DNA of 64,000 nucleotides, taken from positions 1 to 64,000 of the forward strand of contig CAZVMN010000012.1 of assembly GCA_964629015.1 (NCBI GenBank). Reading direction: 5' to 3'. Shown here in pieces: positions 47,306-56,464 of this stretch (its first letter is position 1; every line of letters begins with the position of its first letter). The translations under genes and the position numbers were made by a program. The notes under the pieces are model-generated. The model searched no databases, was not told the origin of the DNA, and worked only from the letters and a program-made list of their open reading frames with translations. The stretch comes from Oceanococcus sp964629015. GTDB taxonomy: Bacteria > Pseudomonadota > Gammaproteobacteria > Nevskiales > Oceanococcaceae.

Positions 47306-47969
47306 TGCAGCACAGGCAATAACTTAAGGCGAAGAGAAATTCTTCCAGTGGTATGCCGGCGACAAATATTCGGCTCAGATCATCAAGCTGCCAAACAGCC
47401 TCGGTGTAATTAGGAGCCAGCCATTCAATCGCAAGCAGCGGCACGGCATAAATCGCGAGAAACCAAGCACAGGTCCGCATTGTTTGAGGCCAAGTCTCGT
47501 AAAAGCACAACAGAGCGGAAAGGCCGCCGAGGAACAAGGTGCAAATCGCCAGATAAATGGGGTTGGCAGACCAGATCGGGTAGCTCAAGGGGAAAAATAC
47601 AAAGGGTGCCGCAAGAAAGGGCAGATAGAGTCGGTTTATGAGCCGGCGGCGTTGGGGCGATGTCGTCGGTAAGACGACCTGCCCACCAAAACTTTTGTTG
47701 AATAGACCAACGCAGAGTCCAGCGATAGCGAAACAAAATATCGGGCTTTCCAGATCAAACCCTGTTGTCAAAGCCAAATCGCCAACACTAGGTGGCACCC
47801 AGTAAGCCGGCACGAAGTAGGGCTGAGATATGCCCATTAGACTGCCGACCGTGCTTGTGATGAGCATGATTTGTCGGTGCCCAGGCAGGGCAATGAAGAC
47901 CATTAGCCAAAAGACCAGCAGACAGGTTGCCCAAAAGAGCCAAACATATTGATCAGGAAGCATAGTCAC
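47247..47969 (-). CDS. Lycopene-cyclase-domain membrane protein
   Basis: 240 residues with about six to seven hydrophobic segments. The C-terminal half has WQLDDLSRIFVAGIPLEE followed by a helix, with the PxEE motif seen in CrtYc/CrtYd and in fungal-type lycopene cyclases. The N-terminal half shows no clear second copy. No carotenoid biosynthesis genes (crtE, crtB, crtI) are in the window, so its reaction is uncertain and the domain may serve another isoprenoid. The same domain ends the fragment at 42592-42846. Base composition is a little AT-richer than the flanks. Confidence 0.7.
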   Translation of the reverse strand: MTMLPDQYVWLFWATCLLVFWLMVFIALPGHRQIMLITSTVGSLMGISQPYFVPAYWVPPSVGDLALTTGFDLESPIFCFAIAGLCVGLFNKSFGGQVVLPTTSPQRRRLINRLYLPFLAAPFVFFPLSYPIWSANPIYLAICTLFLGGLSALLCFYETWPQTMRTCAWFLAIYAVPLLAIEWLAPNYTEAVWQLDDLSRIFVAGIPLEEFLFALSYCLCCNGIYMFLLWHRYGRNAAAA

Positions 47970-48637
47970 GACTATTGGAGGATCGATCGATGCCGCTGCA
48001 AGGCCATGCCGTTATGACGTGCATTGCATCCAACGCGCCAACTCAATGACTGCGCTGAACTTCGGCTCTTTTGCCTACGACAACATCGCGGTCTTTCAAG
48101 ACCGCTTCGCCAACGAAACTTTACCCGATTCTGACCTCGAGGTTGGCCCATTTGTCATGGCTACCATCAACACGTATTTGGTTCACGTGCAGTCACGTCC
48201 TGAAAGTCTACGCGTGGGAATGTGAATTCAAAGAATGAGCCTTCACGCTTTCGTAGTAGTTCTGCCACTCGAGTGCCTCGCTCATGCACGACAACCACTG
48301 ACCGCTCTCCGCCTCAGTGACGTTCAAGTGACCATGTGCCGGGCAGCGACTGGCCCGTACTCTCCAGAGTAATGACGTCACCCATCCATGCACACAAGAA
48401 TCACGCTAGCTTATCCAGTAGCATCACGATGTCATCCGGATGCCACCCGAAAATACTCGCGTAGGCTGGATTCGGGCCCATGATCTCGTGGACATCATCC
48501 TCCAACCATCTAAAACCAGCCGCACCCTCCGCAGTCAGGAACGTGGCTTCTCCCAGCCCGTAACCAGGCGAGGGCTCCAGCAAATCAGCCACGACTTGAG
48601 TCCGGATTTTTTTCAACCGCTGAGCGAGCCCCTGAAT
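47970..48637. other. 668-base stretch without a confident gene; gene debris
   Basis: Only short frames are present. On the plus strand, 48019-48225 encodes up to 68 residues (FGSFAYDNIAVFQDRF) that I cannot place. On the minus strand, 48401-48616 encodes 71 residues from a TTG (AGFRWLEDDVHEIMGPNPAY), in the same frame as the barrel gene upstream and separated from it by 22 bases, so it may be an unrelated remnant. A globin-like remnant is listed separately. The density of broken frames suggests a decaying segment. Confidence 0.6.
48208..48393 (-). pseudogene. Possible truncated-haemoglobin remnant
   Basis: One frame contains HLNVTEAESGQWLSCMSEAL, resembling the C-terminal region of group 2 truncated haemoglobins (HLPFAIGxAERDxWLxCMxxAL). 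The overlapping frame just upstream contains YSGEYGPVAARHM, resembling the preceding YGHPMLRARHMPF, but shifted and two residues short. Together these suggest a frameshifted remnant. The stretch is short, and the match is by eye, so confidence is low. Confidence 0.3.
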
Positions 48638-50146
48638 CTAGCGCGGCAACGAAAAACGATAGCTCAATCCGAGACCTACATCGGTAGATCTGAGCTCTTG
48701 ATCGTTGGCGGAATCAAGCGACATCGACTGTCCAAGCTGAGCATACAATGCGAATCGATCAGTTAGAGTGTAATTTAAACCTACTTCTGTGTTGGTTATG
48801 ACGCCACCCACATTGGCGCCGACCAAAGCATGCGCAAAGAACTGCCAACGACTACTTCGGACGGCTCTCGTCTGCGCTCCTAGACCCATAAGAATTTCGC
48901 CGTAGCCCGGATAATCCAAATAGGCGTTAGTGGCTAGGTTGACCTGTATGGGCAAGTACCAGTGATCAGCCACCACATAATCCAACTGGGTTGCGATCAT
49001 GTGAATAACCGGTTGTTCCTCGCCAATGATTTGTAAATCGAGCTTTTCCTTGGCAAACAGATGTAATCTAACCTGCTGGCCGGGCGCTCGGGTTGGCGAT
49101 GCATCCGCTTTAGCCTGACCCGACAAATAGTAGTTCAATGCCAGCCCAACGGTAGCGTTGCGAGATTCGCCATCCGGGGCCGTCAAGTAACCGCCGCTCA
49201 ACGCGAGAGCGATACTCTGCGTAACATCCAGTTCTAGCGCGAGTTTGGGATAGACCAACAACCCGGAACCCGTATCAACCTCAGACGGCGCATAGCCACC
49301 GGAACCGAACCCCAACTGAGCAATCACCCGCCAATTGTCAGTGAGTGGCTTCTGAAACCCCATGCCGCCCTGCAATTGGTTGTAAAGCGGCAATCCTCGA
49401 ATACCAACATCTGCCCCGACAAAGGAGAACACATTCTCACCCAAGAAGTAGGAGAGCTGCATCGACATCATATTAATGTCGTCCTTGTAATTTCCTGAAG
49501 GCGATATTTGAAAAATGGTATTTATCTCCGCGCCGAACTTGACCTTTGTTTGTGATGAGGATCTTCCTCGTGAAAATACACCTTTAAAGGTGTTTGACAG
49601 CCCGGGTTCAAGATACGATCCAACATTAATATATAAGGGGCGCTGGAGATAAAACATTAGCTGGGTATCGTCAATCAATGATTTGTAGAAATGCATCTTG
49701 GACACGCCAAGCCCAAACGCCCAACTCGGAAATTCGTAAGCAAAACCAGCGTAAAGCTTTGTATAGCCTCCACTTCCACTCAGCGTTTTACTTTGCTCAA
49801 TGCTGGCACCACCACCACCACCGCCAAAAGACGCACCGGCATCAAAATACAAGCGACGCCAAAGCTGCTGTCGGATGTGGGCTGTTGCATCGTAAGCCAT
49901 AAAACCACCGTAGTTCCCCCGCAAGAAAGGTGCATGGAAACCGGCGCCCAAAAAGAACCATTGATTAATGCGGTGCAGATAATGCAGACCTATCAGATCA
50001 ATATCTTCCTCCTGCTCAATAGAAATATACTGATAGTCTAGATTAAGAATTCCGCCTTCAGTAGCCGACTGCGCCTCACCTAATGGGCTAAAAATCAAAA
50101 ACAGGGAGAAAATCCAAGTTTTGATCGATTTGCGTTTAATTATCAT
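48638..50146 (-). CDS. Predicted outer-membrane beta-barrel protein, AT-richer than neighbours
   Basis: 502 residues. Signal peptide of about 28 (FSPLGEAQSA|TEG). The remainder is alternating hydrophobic/polar strands with aromatic ends, such as RLYFDAGASFGGGGGGASI, AIALALSGGYLTAP and STDVGLGLSYRFSLPR, consistent with a 16- or more-stranded barrel. The terminal residue is Arg rather than the usual aromatic, though Phe lies four residues back. I do not recognise the family. The gene and its 400-base upstream region are visibly AT-richer than the flanking chromosome and lie beside an IS remnant, consistent with acquisition by transfer. Confidence 0.75.
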   Translation of the reverse strand: MIIKRKSIKTWIFSLFLIFSPLGEAQSATEGGILNLDYQYISIEQEEDIDLIGLHYLHRINQWFFLGAGFHAPFLRGNYGGFMAYDATAHIRQQLWRRLYFDAGASFGGGGGGASIEQSKTLSGSGGYTKLYAGFAYEFPSWAFGLGVSKMHFYKSLIDDTQLMFYLQRPLYINVGSYLEPGLSNTFKGVFSRGRSSSQTKVKFGAEINTIFQISPSGNYKDDINMMSMQLSYFLGENVFSFVGADVGIRGLPLYNQLQGGMGFQKPLTDNWRVIAQLGFGSGGYAPSEVDTGSGLLVYPKLALELDVTQSIALALSGGYLTAPDGESRNATVGLALNYYLSGQAKADASPTRAPGQQVRLHLFAKEKLDLQIIGEEQPVIHMIATQLDYVVADHWYLPIQVNLATNAYLDYPGYGEILMGLGAQTRAVRSSRWQFFAHALVGANVGGVITNTEVGLNYTLTDRFALYAQLGQSMSLDSANDQELRSTDVGLGLSYRFSLPR

Positions 50147-50547
50147 GAAATTTTTTCGAGATAGACCGCTGAATAATTAATATAGGATTCGCCGCTTAGT
50201 GTATAAACTGAATTCCGAATTGCCCCGCGGAGCATTGCGCCGCGCAAACATCAACTGATGTTACGCACCTGATCCAAAATTAGATGGACATACCATCGGT
50301 TTCATTGATTTCTAATCGCCACATCACCCTGAAGCTACAACCCTGTCCAAATGACCGCCAGACACCAGAGCTTGGGTGCTGATGAGAGCGCTTGTGGGCG
50401 CATCTGCGCTTCATTCTGCTCGATTTTCAGAGCTCTTGTTTTAGATTACTCTGCTATGACCTGCCGGCGCTTCCACCGTAAGCTTCTCTGAATCAGCGAC
50501 ATGTAGAAAGCAGAACTTTCTGATGCATTATGCAGTCAGGAGGTTTT
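50147..50547. other. 401-base AT-rich intergenic region
   Basis: No gene seen. Near the barrel gene the minus strand reads TATATTAATTATTC around 50170-50190, a plausible -10 area for that gene. AGGAGG at 50538-50543 is the ribosome site of the IS orfA. I could not find the left terminal repeat of the IS element. Confidence 0.5.
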
Positions 50548-50861
50548 ATGAAGAAGCCCCAATTCACCGAGACACAGATCGTCTCGATTCCTAAGCAAGC
50601 CGATGCCGGCATTCCGGTCAAAGACCTTTGCCGCGATCACGGCATCAGCTCAGTCACTACTGCAAGTGGAAATCCGAGTATGGCGGCATGGAAGGCAGCG
50701 ATTTGAAGTGCATAAAAAATCTAGAAGCCGAGAATGCCCGGCCCAAGCGGATGTACGCCGATCCGGTGTTGGAGAATACGGCGATGAAGGATCTCATCGA
50801 AAAAAGCTGTAGGGTCGCCTGCGAAACGCGAGACGGCCGAGTATCGGACCAGCGACCATAA
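50548..50861 (+). pseudogene. IS3 orfA, frameshifted
   Basis: ATG 50548 is preceded by a perfect AGGAGG. The first frame reads MKKPQFTETQIVSIPKQADA and continues to DHGISSV, then is shifted; it would stop at 50704-50706. The second frame resumes with KWKSEYGGMEGSDLK and LENTAMKDLIEK. Compared with intact relatives the break is one missing base around 50655-50670. Leucines in the zipper are replaced (ENARPKRMYADPV). Confidence 0.8.
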
Positions 50862-50864
50862 ATT

Positions 50865-51686
50865 TTGTCAGTTGCTCAGGCTTGCCGGTGTGTCGGCCTG
50901 TCCCGGTCCGCGTATTACCGTGACCTTGTTCACTGGACCGTGCGTGATGCCGACCGTAAGCTTCGCCGTACTGGCGACATCGGTCGAAGGCCGTCCAGGC
51001 CGGGGGTTCTGGAAGTGCCGAAAGATGCTTCGTCGGCAAGGCAGGCCCGTGAATCACAAACGTATCTACCGTGTGTACAAGCCGATGAAGCTGCATCGTC
51101 GGCGCCCCGCTACGCGACGTTAGCCCAAAGGTCATCGCGTAGAGTTCTATGTGCCAAAGCTGCCGGACACCGTCTGGTCAGCCGATTTCATGTCCGATGC
51201 CCTGTAAACGGCAGGCGGTTTCGCAACTTCAATGTCGTCGATGACTTCAACCGCGAGGTGCTTCACATCAAGATCGACACATCGATCACCTCTGAACGCT
51301 TGGTGCGGGTGATTGAGCAGGTCAAGGCACAGCATTGTCCGGCCCAAGCCCTACGCACAGACAACGGCCCGGTGTTTGTGGGGGAGGCGTTCACTAGCTG
51401 GGCCAAGAACGCGGGCATGGCCATCCAGCCTGGCAAGCCAAATCAGAACGCCTATATCGAGCGATTCAATCGCACTTGCAGAGAAGAAGTACTCGATCGG
51501 CACCTCTTCGCCAGCTTGGATGACGTCCGAGAGGCCGCCTACGGGTGGATGATCGAATACAACGAGGAGCGACCACTTGATTCGCTGGGTGACCTGACAC
51601 CTCAGGAAGCCCGCATTAAGGGAGTATTCCAAGCATTGACCGGCGCATACTGTGCGCAAAGGCGCTCTATAACCTTGGAGCGCTAG
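50865..51686 (+). pseudogene. IS3 orfB (DDE transposase), frameshifted
   Basis: The C-terminal half is intact in one frame: NVVDDFNREVLHIKIDTSIT (catalytic Asp region), LRTDNGPVF (second Asp, with Val where Glu is usual) and QNAYIERFNRT with the final Glu. The N-terminal half is split: GFWKCRKMLRRQGRPVNHKR is in another frame and VWSADFMSDAL in a third. A short deletion removes residues before QPGKPNQNA. The open frame beginning at 50865 is therefore partly out of frame. Confidence 0.8.
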
Positions 51687-51774
51687 GGTTGCCGTCAAAT
51701 GGCAACCAAAAGGCAACCGGTCATGGGGTGCGGGTGCGAACAGATCGCAAAGGTTTGTAACTATATGATTTATA

Positions 51775-51851
<77 letters not shown>

Positions 51852-51902
51852 TGCATGAGTGCCGCATTGTGCGCGACGATGCGGGGGATATTATGCCCGA
51901 CG

Positions 51903-51931
51903 AAAAAGGCCGCCCGGTTGCGGGGCGGCCT
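51903..51931 (-). terminator. Rho-independent terminator of rpoD
   Basis: Arms AGGCCGCCC (51907-51915) and GGGCGGCCT (51923-51931) with a 7-base loop. On the minus strand the stem is followed by TTTTT. It begins 7 bases after the rpoD stop, separating the operon from the tRNA gene. Confidence 0.85.
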
Positions 51932-51937
51932 CGATAA

Positions 51938-53773
51938 TCAACTTTCGTCGAGGAAGCTGCGCAGGTGCTGTGCGCGGCTGGGGTGGCGCAGTTTGCGCAG
52001 CGCTTTGGCTTCGATCTGACGAATACGCTCGCGGGTCACGTCGAACTGTTTGCCGACTTCTTCCAGCGTGTGGTCGGTGTTGAGTTCGATGCCGAAACGC
52101 ATGCGCAGCACTTTGGCTTCACGCGGGGTCAGCGTGGCCAGAATGTCGTGCGTGGTTTCCTGCAGCGATTCGACAGTGGCGGAATCCAGCGGCGCGACCG
52201 CGTTGCCGTCTTCGATGAAATCGCCAAGGTGCGAATCTTCATCGTCGCCGATCGGCGTTTCCATGGAGATCGGTTCTTTGGCGATCTTCATGACTTTTCG
52301 CACTTTGTCTTCCGGCATTTCCATGCGTTCGGACAGTTCTTCCGGCGTGGCTTCGCGGCCCATCTCCTGCAGCATCTGACGGCTGATGCGATTCAGCTTG
52401 TTGATGGTTTCGATCATGTGCACCGGAATACGGATGGTGCGCGCCTGGTCCGCGATGGAGCGGGTGATGGCCTGACGAATCCACCAGGTGGCGTAGGTCG
52501 AGAATTTGAAACCGCGACGGAACTCAAATTTGTCGACGGCTTTCATCAGCCCGATGTTGCCTTCCTGGATCAAGTCGAGGAATTGCAGGCCACGGTTGGT
52601 GTACTTCTTGGCAATGGAAATCACCAGGCGCAGGTTGGCCTCGACCATCTCTTTCTTGGCCCGGCGTGCCTTGGCTTCACCAATCGACATGCGACGGTGA
52701 ATTTCCTTGATCTCGGAGGTGGGCAGCAGGGTGTCGCCTTCGATCTGCAGCATGCGGCCCTGCAGGTCGAGCAGTTCGTCTTGATGCTGGCCGATGCGCG
52801 AGGAGTACTTGCGCTTGGCGCGAATCAGCTTTTCGATCCACGCTGCGTTGGTCGCATTTTTGGGGAACTGCTTGATGAAATCGGCGCGGGCCATGCCGGC
52901 GTCACGCACGATGATGCGCATCATGTCACGCTCGATCTCACGGATCGCGGCAACCTGATTGCGGATGTTGTCGGTGATTTCTTCGGTGACCTTGGGCGGC
53001 AGCTTGAAGCTCATGAACACCGGGATCAGGGCCGCTTGCGCTGCCTTGGTTTCCTTGTGATGGTGGCCTTTCTTCTCAAGCTTCTCCATGAACACGTCGA
53101 ACAGCTTCTGCAGCTTGGTGAACGCTTCTTCGACTTCTTCCGGGTCCGGGCCGGTGTCCACTGGCGGCTCGACGTCGTCATCGGAGTTTTCGGCTTCTTC
53201 GGCGGCGGCCAAAGCGCTGGCTGAGCCTGGGCCTGTCAGCGGGTCACCGGTTTCCGGGTCGACAAAACCCAGGATCAGATCGGTGATGCGTCGTTCGCCT
53301 TCCTGGTAAGCCGCAAAGTGCTCCAGCAGGATGGCCACGGTTTCCGGATGCGCGGTCAAAGCCTGCATGGCTTCAGCCAGGCCTTCCTCAATGCGCTTGG
53401 CAATGCGGATTTCACCTTCGCGGTCGAGCAACTCGACGCTACCCATCTCGCGCATGTACATACGCACGGGGTCGGTGGTGCGGCCGAATTCGGCATCCAG
53501 CGCCGCCAAGGTGGCGACGGCTTCTTCCGTTTCTTCGTCGTCATCATCGATATCCGCGGCTGCGGCATCGGACAACAGCATTTCTTCCTCGTCCGGCGCA
53601 ACTTCGTGCACCTGGATACCGAGGTTGTTGAGCTGCGAGATGATTTCTTCGATCTGTTCCGGATCGACAAAATCATCCGGTAAGTGGTCGTTGACCTCGG
53701 CATACGTGAGGTAGCCGCGTTCCTTGCCCTGGGCAATCAGAAGCTTCAGCTTTGATTGTTTTTCTACACTCAT
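51938..53773 (-). CDS. rpoD: RNA polymerase sigma-70 factor
   Basis: 611 residues from ATG 53773 (MSVEKQSKLKLLIAQGKERG); an earlier in-frame ATG would add 20 atypical residues. Region 1.1, an acidic non-conserved insert (about 190-230, rich in Asp/Glu), region 2 (RLVISIAKKYTNRGLQFLDL and FSTYATWWIRQAITRSI) and region 4 with the -35 binding helix VTRERIRQIEAKALRKLRHP are all complete. It is the housekeeping sigma factor, closing the rpsU-yqeY-dnaG-rpoD block. An extended -10 element 70 bases upstream suggests an own promoter in addition to readthrough. Confidence 0.98.
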   Translation of the reverse strand: MSVEKQSKLKLLIAQGKERGYLTYAEVNDHLPDDFVDPEQIEEIISQLNNLGIQVHEVAPDEEEMLLSDAAAADIDDDDEETEEAVATLAALDAEFGRTTDPVRMYMREMGSVELLDREGEIRIAKRIEEGLAEAMQALTAHPETVAILLEHFAAYQEGERRITDLILGFVDPETGDPLTGPGSASALAAAEEAENSDDDVEPPVDTGPDPEEVEEAFTKLQKLFDVFMEKLEKKGHHHKETKAAQAALIPVFMSFKLPPKVTEEITDNIRNQVAAIREIERDMMRIIVRDAGMARADFIKQFPKNATNAAWIEKLIRAKRKYSSRIGQHQDELLDLQGRMLQIEGDTLLPTSEIKEIHRRMSIGEAKARRAKKEMVEANLRLVISIAKKYTNRGLQFLDLIQEGNIGLMKAVDKFEFRRGFKFSTYATWWIRQAITRSIADQARTIRIPVHMIETINKLNRISRQMLQEMGREATPEELSERMEMPEDKVRKVMKIAKEPISMETPIGDDEDSHLGDFIEDGNAVAPLDSATVESLQETTHDILATLTPREAKVLRMRFGIELNTDHTLEEVGKQFDVTRERIRQIEAKALRKLRHPSRAQHLRSFLDES

Positions 53774-53845
53774 GGAGTTTGGGGTTTCCGCTGGGAGGGC
53801 GGCGCTGAGCATGCAGCGCGCGCACTGAGGCAAAAGTAAACTACA

Positions 53846-53854
53846 ATTATACCA
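53846..53854 (-). promoter_or_regulatory. Extended -10 element upstream of rpoD
   Basis: Minus strand reads TGGTATAAT, a perfect TGnTATAAT extended -10, 73 bases before the rpoD ATG and inside the 158-base dnaG-rpoD gap. No good -35 hexamer is visible at the normal distance, which extended -10 promoters tolerate. Confidence 0.55.
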
Positions 53855-53931
53855 AATGTGGGCGTTTCATCCCACCGTTGGAGTGCGTTTTCGACCTGCG
53901 CAATGGGTCAGTTGGCGAGGCGGTCATCGTC

Positions 53932-55647
53932 CTATTCAGATGGTTTTTCCCGCCGTTGGTTCAAGGCCTTCAGTCGCGCCTTGCCGGTATCATCGAGTCG
54001 TCTATGACGTGCATCGTCGAGCAATTGTTCCAATTCGCTCTTGCGCGATTCGCGCCGCAGCTTTTCGCAGGTGGCGACAAACTCGTTGATGGCTGGTTCT
54101 TCGTCGATCTCGGGGTCAACCAGCGATAGACGCTCAAGAATGTCGTGTTCGGGTCGGCCGGTGTAGCCGTTGATCAGCGCCGCGCAATGCATGTGCGGAT
54201 GTTCGTGCAGTCGATCGAGCAGTTCGCTGAGCAAGCCCGCACCGGCGACCGTGCTGTCGGCGAGGCCTTCGACATCACTGAACGCCTCGGCGCAGCGCGG
54301 ATAGGTCAGGACCAGGACGATGGCGCGGCGCACGGGCGTCATGCGCTGCGGCGCCTGAATCTGGCGGCGCTGCACCTCGCGCTCGGGCGCTGGGCCGACC
54401 AGTTCGTTGATTGTCTTTTGAGCCAGCCCGGCGCGTTGCTCCAGGGATTGCATCATCAGTGCGCGAAAGGCTGGCGCATCGATCGGTGAGAGAATTTTCT
54501 TGGCGTCGTTGAGCAGCGCGGCCCGGCCTTCCGCGCTGGTCAGGTCGAGGCGTGCCTCCAGGCGCTCCAGCACGCGCTGTGACAGCGGCGTGGCATTGTC
54601 CAGACGTTGCTGAAAGCCCTCGGCGCCGTCGCTGTGGAGCAGGCTGTCGGGGTCTTCGCCGTCGGGCAGGAACAGAAAGCGGATGTCCATGCCGTCCGTC
54701 AGCACCGCAAGGCACACGTCCAGGGCCCGGTCAGCGGCGCGCAGGCCGGCGGCATCGCCATCGAAGCAGAACACGATACGCGGGCTCTGGCGGCTGAGCA
54801 GGCGCAGATGGTCGCTGCTGGTCGCGGTGCCCAGCGTCGCCACCGCCTGGGTGAAGCCGTACTGGGCGAGGGCAATCACGTCCATGTAACCCTCCACCAC
54901 GATGACTTGATCCAGGCTGGCGTTGGCCTGCTTGGCCTCGTACAGGCCGTAGGCCATCGCGCCTTTGTGGAAAACCGGGGTTTCCGGTGAGTTCAGGTAC
55001 TTGGCCGGATCATCGTCAAGGGTGCGGCCGCCAAAGGCCACGACACGACCGCGCGTATCGCGGATCGGAAACATCAGCCGGTTGCGAAAGCGGTCGTAAA
55101 CCTTGCCGTCGTCTTTGCGTACCACCAGCCCTGCGTTGTCGGCATCGTCCAGCGGGGTCAGCTTGGCGCTGAGAAAATCCCAACCAGGCGGGGCAAAGCC
55201 GAGTTCGAAGCGCTGGATCATGTCTGCGCTGACGCCGCGCTTTTCGAGGTAGCGCATGGCTTCGCTGTCAGCGGTGAGTTGTTCGCGAAAGCGCGCGTGG
55301 GCGCGATCAAGAATGGCGTACAGCGCCTTGTTGCGGGCTGCGCCCGCGTCGCCACCCTGGCGTGGGACTTCCACCCCGGCCATGCCGGCCAGCACCTCAA
55401 CCGCGGCGGGGAAATCGAGACGATCGAAATCCATCACGAAGCGCAAGGCGTGGCCATGCGCGCCACATCCGAAGCAGTGATAGAACTGCTTGTGTGGCAC
55501 TACGTGGAAAGAGGGGGTTTTTTCATTGTGGAAAGGGCAGCAGCCTTTCCATTCACGGCCTGCGCGTTTCAGATCAACGCGCGGACGGATCACTTCAACA
55601 ATGTCGGTCCGGGCCAGGAGATCGTCGATGAAATCCTGAGGAATCAA
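53932..55647 (-). CDS. dnaG: DNA primase
   Basis: 571 residues. The start is TTG 55647, 4 bases after the yqeY stop, with no in-frame ATG or GTG between it and the upstream stop. The zinc-ribbon has Cys37, His40, Cys58 and Cys61 (CCPFHNEKTPSFH, HCFGCGAHG). The TOPRIM core includes VVEGYMDVIAL and the acidic FCFDGDAAG. The C-terminal DnaB-interacting domain is present. It makes RNA primers at the replication fork. A TTG start may hold expression low, in line with the small primase need. Confidence 0.97.
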   Translation of the reverse strand: MIPQDFIDDLLARTDIVEVIRPRVDLKRAGREWKGCCPFHNEKTPSFHVVPHKQFYHCFGCGAHGHALRFVMDFDRLDFPAAVEVLAGMAGVEVPRQGGDAGAARNKALYAILDRAHARFREQLTADSEAMRYLEKRGVSADMIQRFELGFAPPGWDFLSAKLTPLDDADNAGLVVRKDDGKVYDRFRNRLMFPIRDTRGRVVAFGGRTLDDDPAKYLNSPETPVFHKGAMAYGLYEAKQANASLDQVIVVEGYMDVIALAQYGFTQAVATLGTATSSDHLRLLSRQSPRIVFCFDGDAAGLRAADRALDVCLAVLTDGMDIRFLFLPDGEDPDSLLHSDGAEGFQQRLDNATPLSQRVLERLEARLDLTSAEGRAALLNDAKKILSPIDAPAFRALMMQSLEQRAGLAQKTINELVGPAPEREVQRRQIQAPQRMTPVRRAIVLVLTYPRCAEAFSDVEGLADSTVAGAGLLSELLDRLHEHPHMHCAALINGYTGRPEHDILERLSLVDPEIDEEPAINEFVATCEKLRRESRKSELEQLLDDARHRRLDDTGKARLKALNQRREKPSE

Positions 55648-55651
55648 CCCG

Positions 55652-56098
55652 TTAGCTTGTCAGTCTAGCTTTGACGAGTTGGCTGACCTTGCCCATGTCG
55701 GCCTGGCCCGCAACGCGCGGTTTGATCAGACCCATGACTTTGCCCATGTCCTGTGGACCACTTGCACCGGCTTCGGCGATGCAGGTGTCCAGCACGGCGT
55801 TGAGCTCGTCGTCGCTCAGCTGTGCTGGCAGGTAAACCTCCAGCAGGCCGGCTTCGGCAACTTCTTTTTCGGCCAGCTCGGGACGACCGCCGTCCGCATA
55901 CTGCTTGGCGGCGTCGCGTCGCTGTTTGATCAGCTTTTCAACCAGGCTCAGAACATCGCCATCGGCAAGCTCGATGCGTTCATCAACTTCGCGTTGTTTG
56001 ATCGCGGCAGACAGCATGCGCAGGGTCGCGAGCTTATCTTGCTCGCGGGCCCGCATGGCGGCTTTGATATCGTCCTGAATCCGGGCGCGCAGACTCAT
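55652..56098 (-). CDS. yqeY: GatB/YqeY-domain protein
   Basis: 148 residues, usual length. The N-terminal helical part (RIQDDIKAAMRAREQDKLAT, LIKQRRDAAKQY) and C-terminal three-helix GatB-tail domain (MGKVMGLIKPRV) are complete. The C-terminal domain resembles the tRNA-binding tail of GatB, but the role is not established. It lies between rpsU (8-base gap) and dnaG (4-base gap), its common place in gammaproteobacteria. Confidence 0.95.
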   Translation of the reverse strand: MSLRARIQDDIKAAMRAREQDKLATLRMLSAAIKQREVDERIELADGDVLSLVEKLIKQRRDAAKQYADGGRPELAEKEVAEAGLLEVYLPAQLSDDELNAVLDTCIAEAGASGPQDMGKVMGLIKPRVAGQADMGKVSQLVKARLTS

Positions 56099-56106
56099 CG
56101 CGCGCC

Positions 56107-56322
56107 TCAGTACATGCGCTGGCGGCGCGTGATCTCGCGGGAGAGCTTCTTGGCGTGACGCTTAACCGCGGCAGCGCGTTTGCGCTTGCGTTCCTGGCTC
56201 GGTTTTTCGAAAAATTCTTTGCGACGAACGTCGGTCAGAACACCGGCTTTTTCACAGGAACGCTTGAAACGGCGCAGGGCCACTTCGAACGGCTCGTTTT
56301 CCTTGACTTTTACGCTTGGCAT
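56107..56322 (-). CDS. rpsU: 30S ribosomal protein S21
   Basis: 71 residues, MPSVKVKENEPFEVALRRFK to the basic tail RRQRMY, the full length of bS21. It helps initiate translation by binding near the anti-Shine-Dalgarno region of 16S rRNA. Longer in-frame reading upstream is spurious. It is the first gene of the operon continuing through yqeY, dnaG and rpoD, and it is divergent from tsaD. Confidence 0.98.
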   Translation of the reverse strand: MPSVKVKENEPFEVALRRFKRSCEKAGVLTDVRRKEFFEKPSQERKRKRAAAVKRHAKKLSREITRRQRMY

Positions 56323-56383
56323 GCAGGCTTCAACTGAAAGGTATGAAAATCCCGCCGAAAAGACTGGCGGAAAAAGGGCGCAG

Positions 56384-56412
56384 ATTTTACGCAGCATCGA
56401 CGCTGAACACAA
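56384..56412 (-). promoter_or_regulatory. Predicted sigma-70 promoter of the rpsU operon
   Basis: Minus strand TTGTGT (56412-56407), a 17-base spacer, then TAAAAT (56389-56384), 61 bases before the rpsU ATG. Both hexamers match the consensus at four or five positions. Confidence 0.5.
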
Positions 56413-56464
56413 CCATTGGCGCAATCTGCCAAAATGCGCGCTGTTTTTCACTGAGCAAACTGGT

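Larger units (their letters stand above)
50548..51686 (+). mobile_element. Degenerate IS3-family element (IS407-like group)
   Basis: The two-gene layout of IS3 elements is recognisable: a helix-turn-helix orfA followed by a DDE integrase orfB. Both are broken by frameshifts, so the element is inactive. Terminal inverted repeats were not found by eye, so the boundaries given are those of the coding remnants only. It lies about 90 bases from the 3' end of the tRNA-Ile gene. Confidence 0.85.

Noticed and set aside
51965..53224. 419-codon plus-strand frame opposite rpoD
   Set aside because: Mirror of the conserved sigma factor; no ribosome site or known domain.
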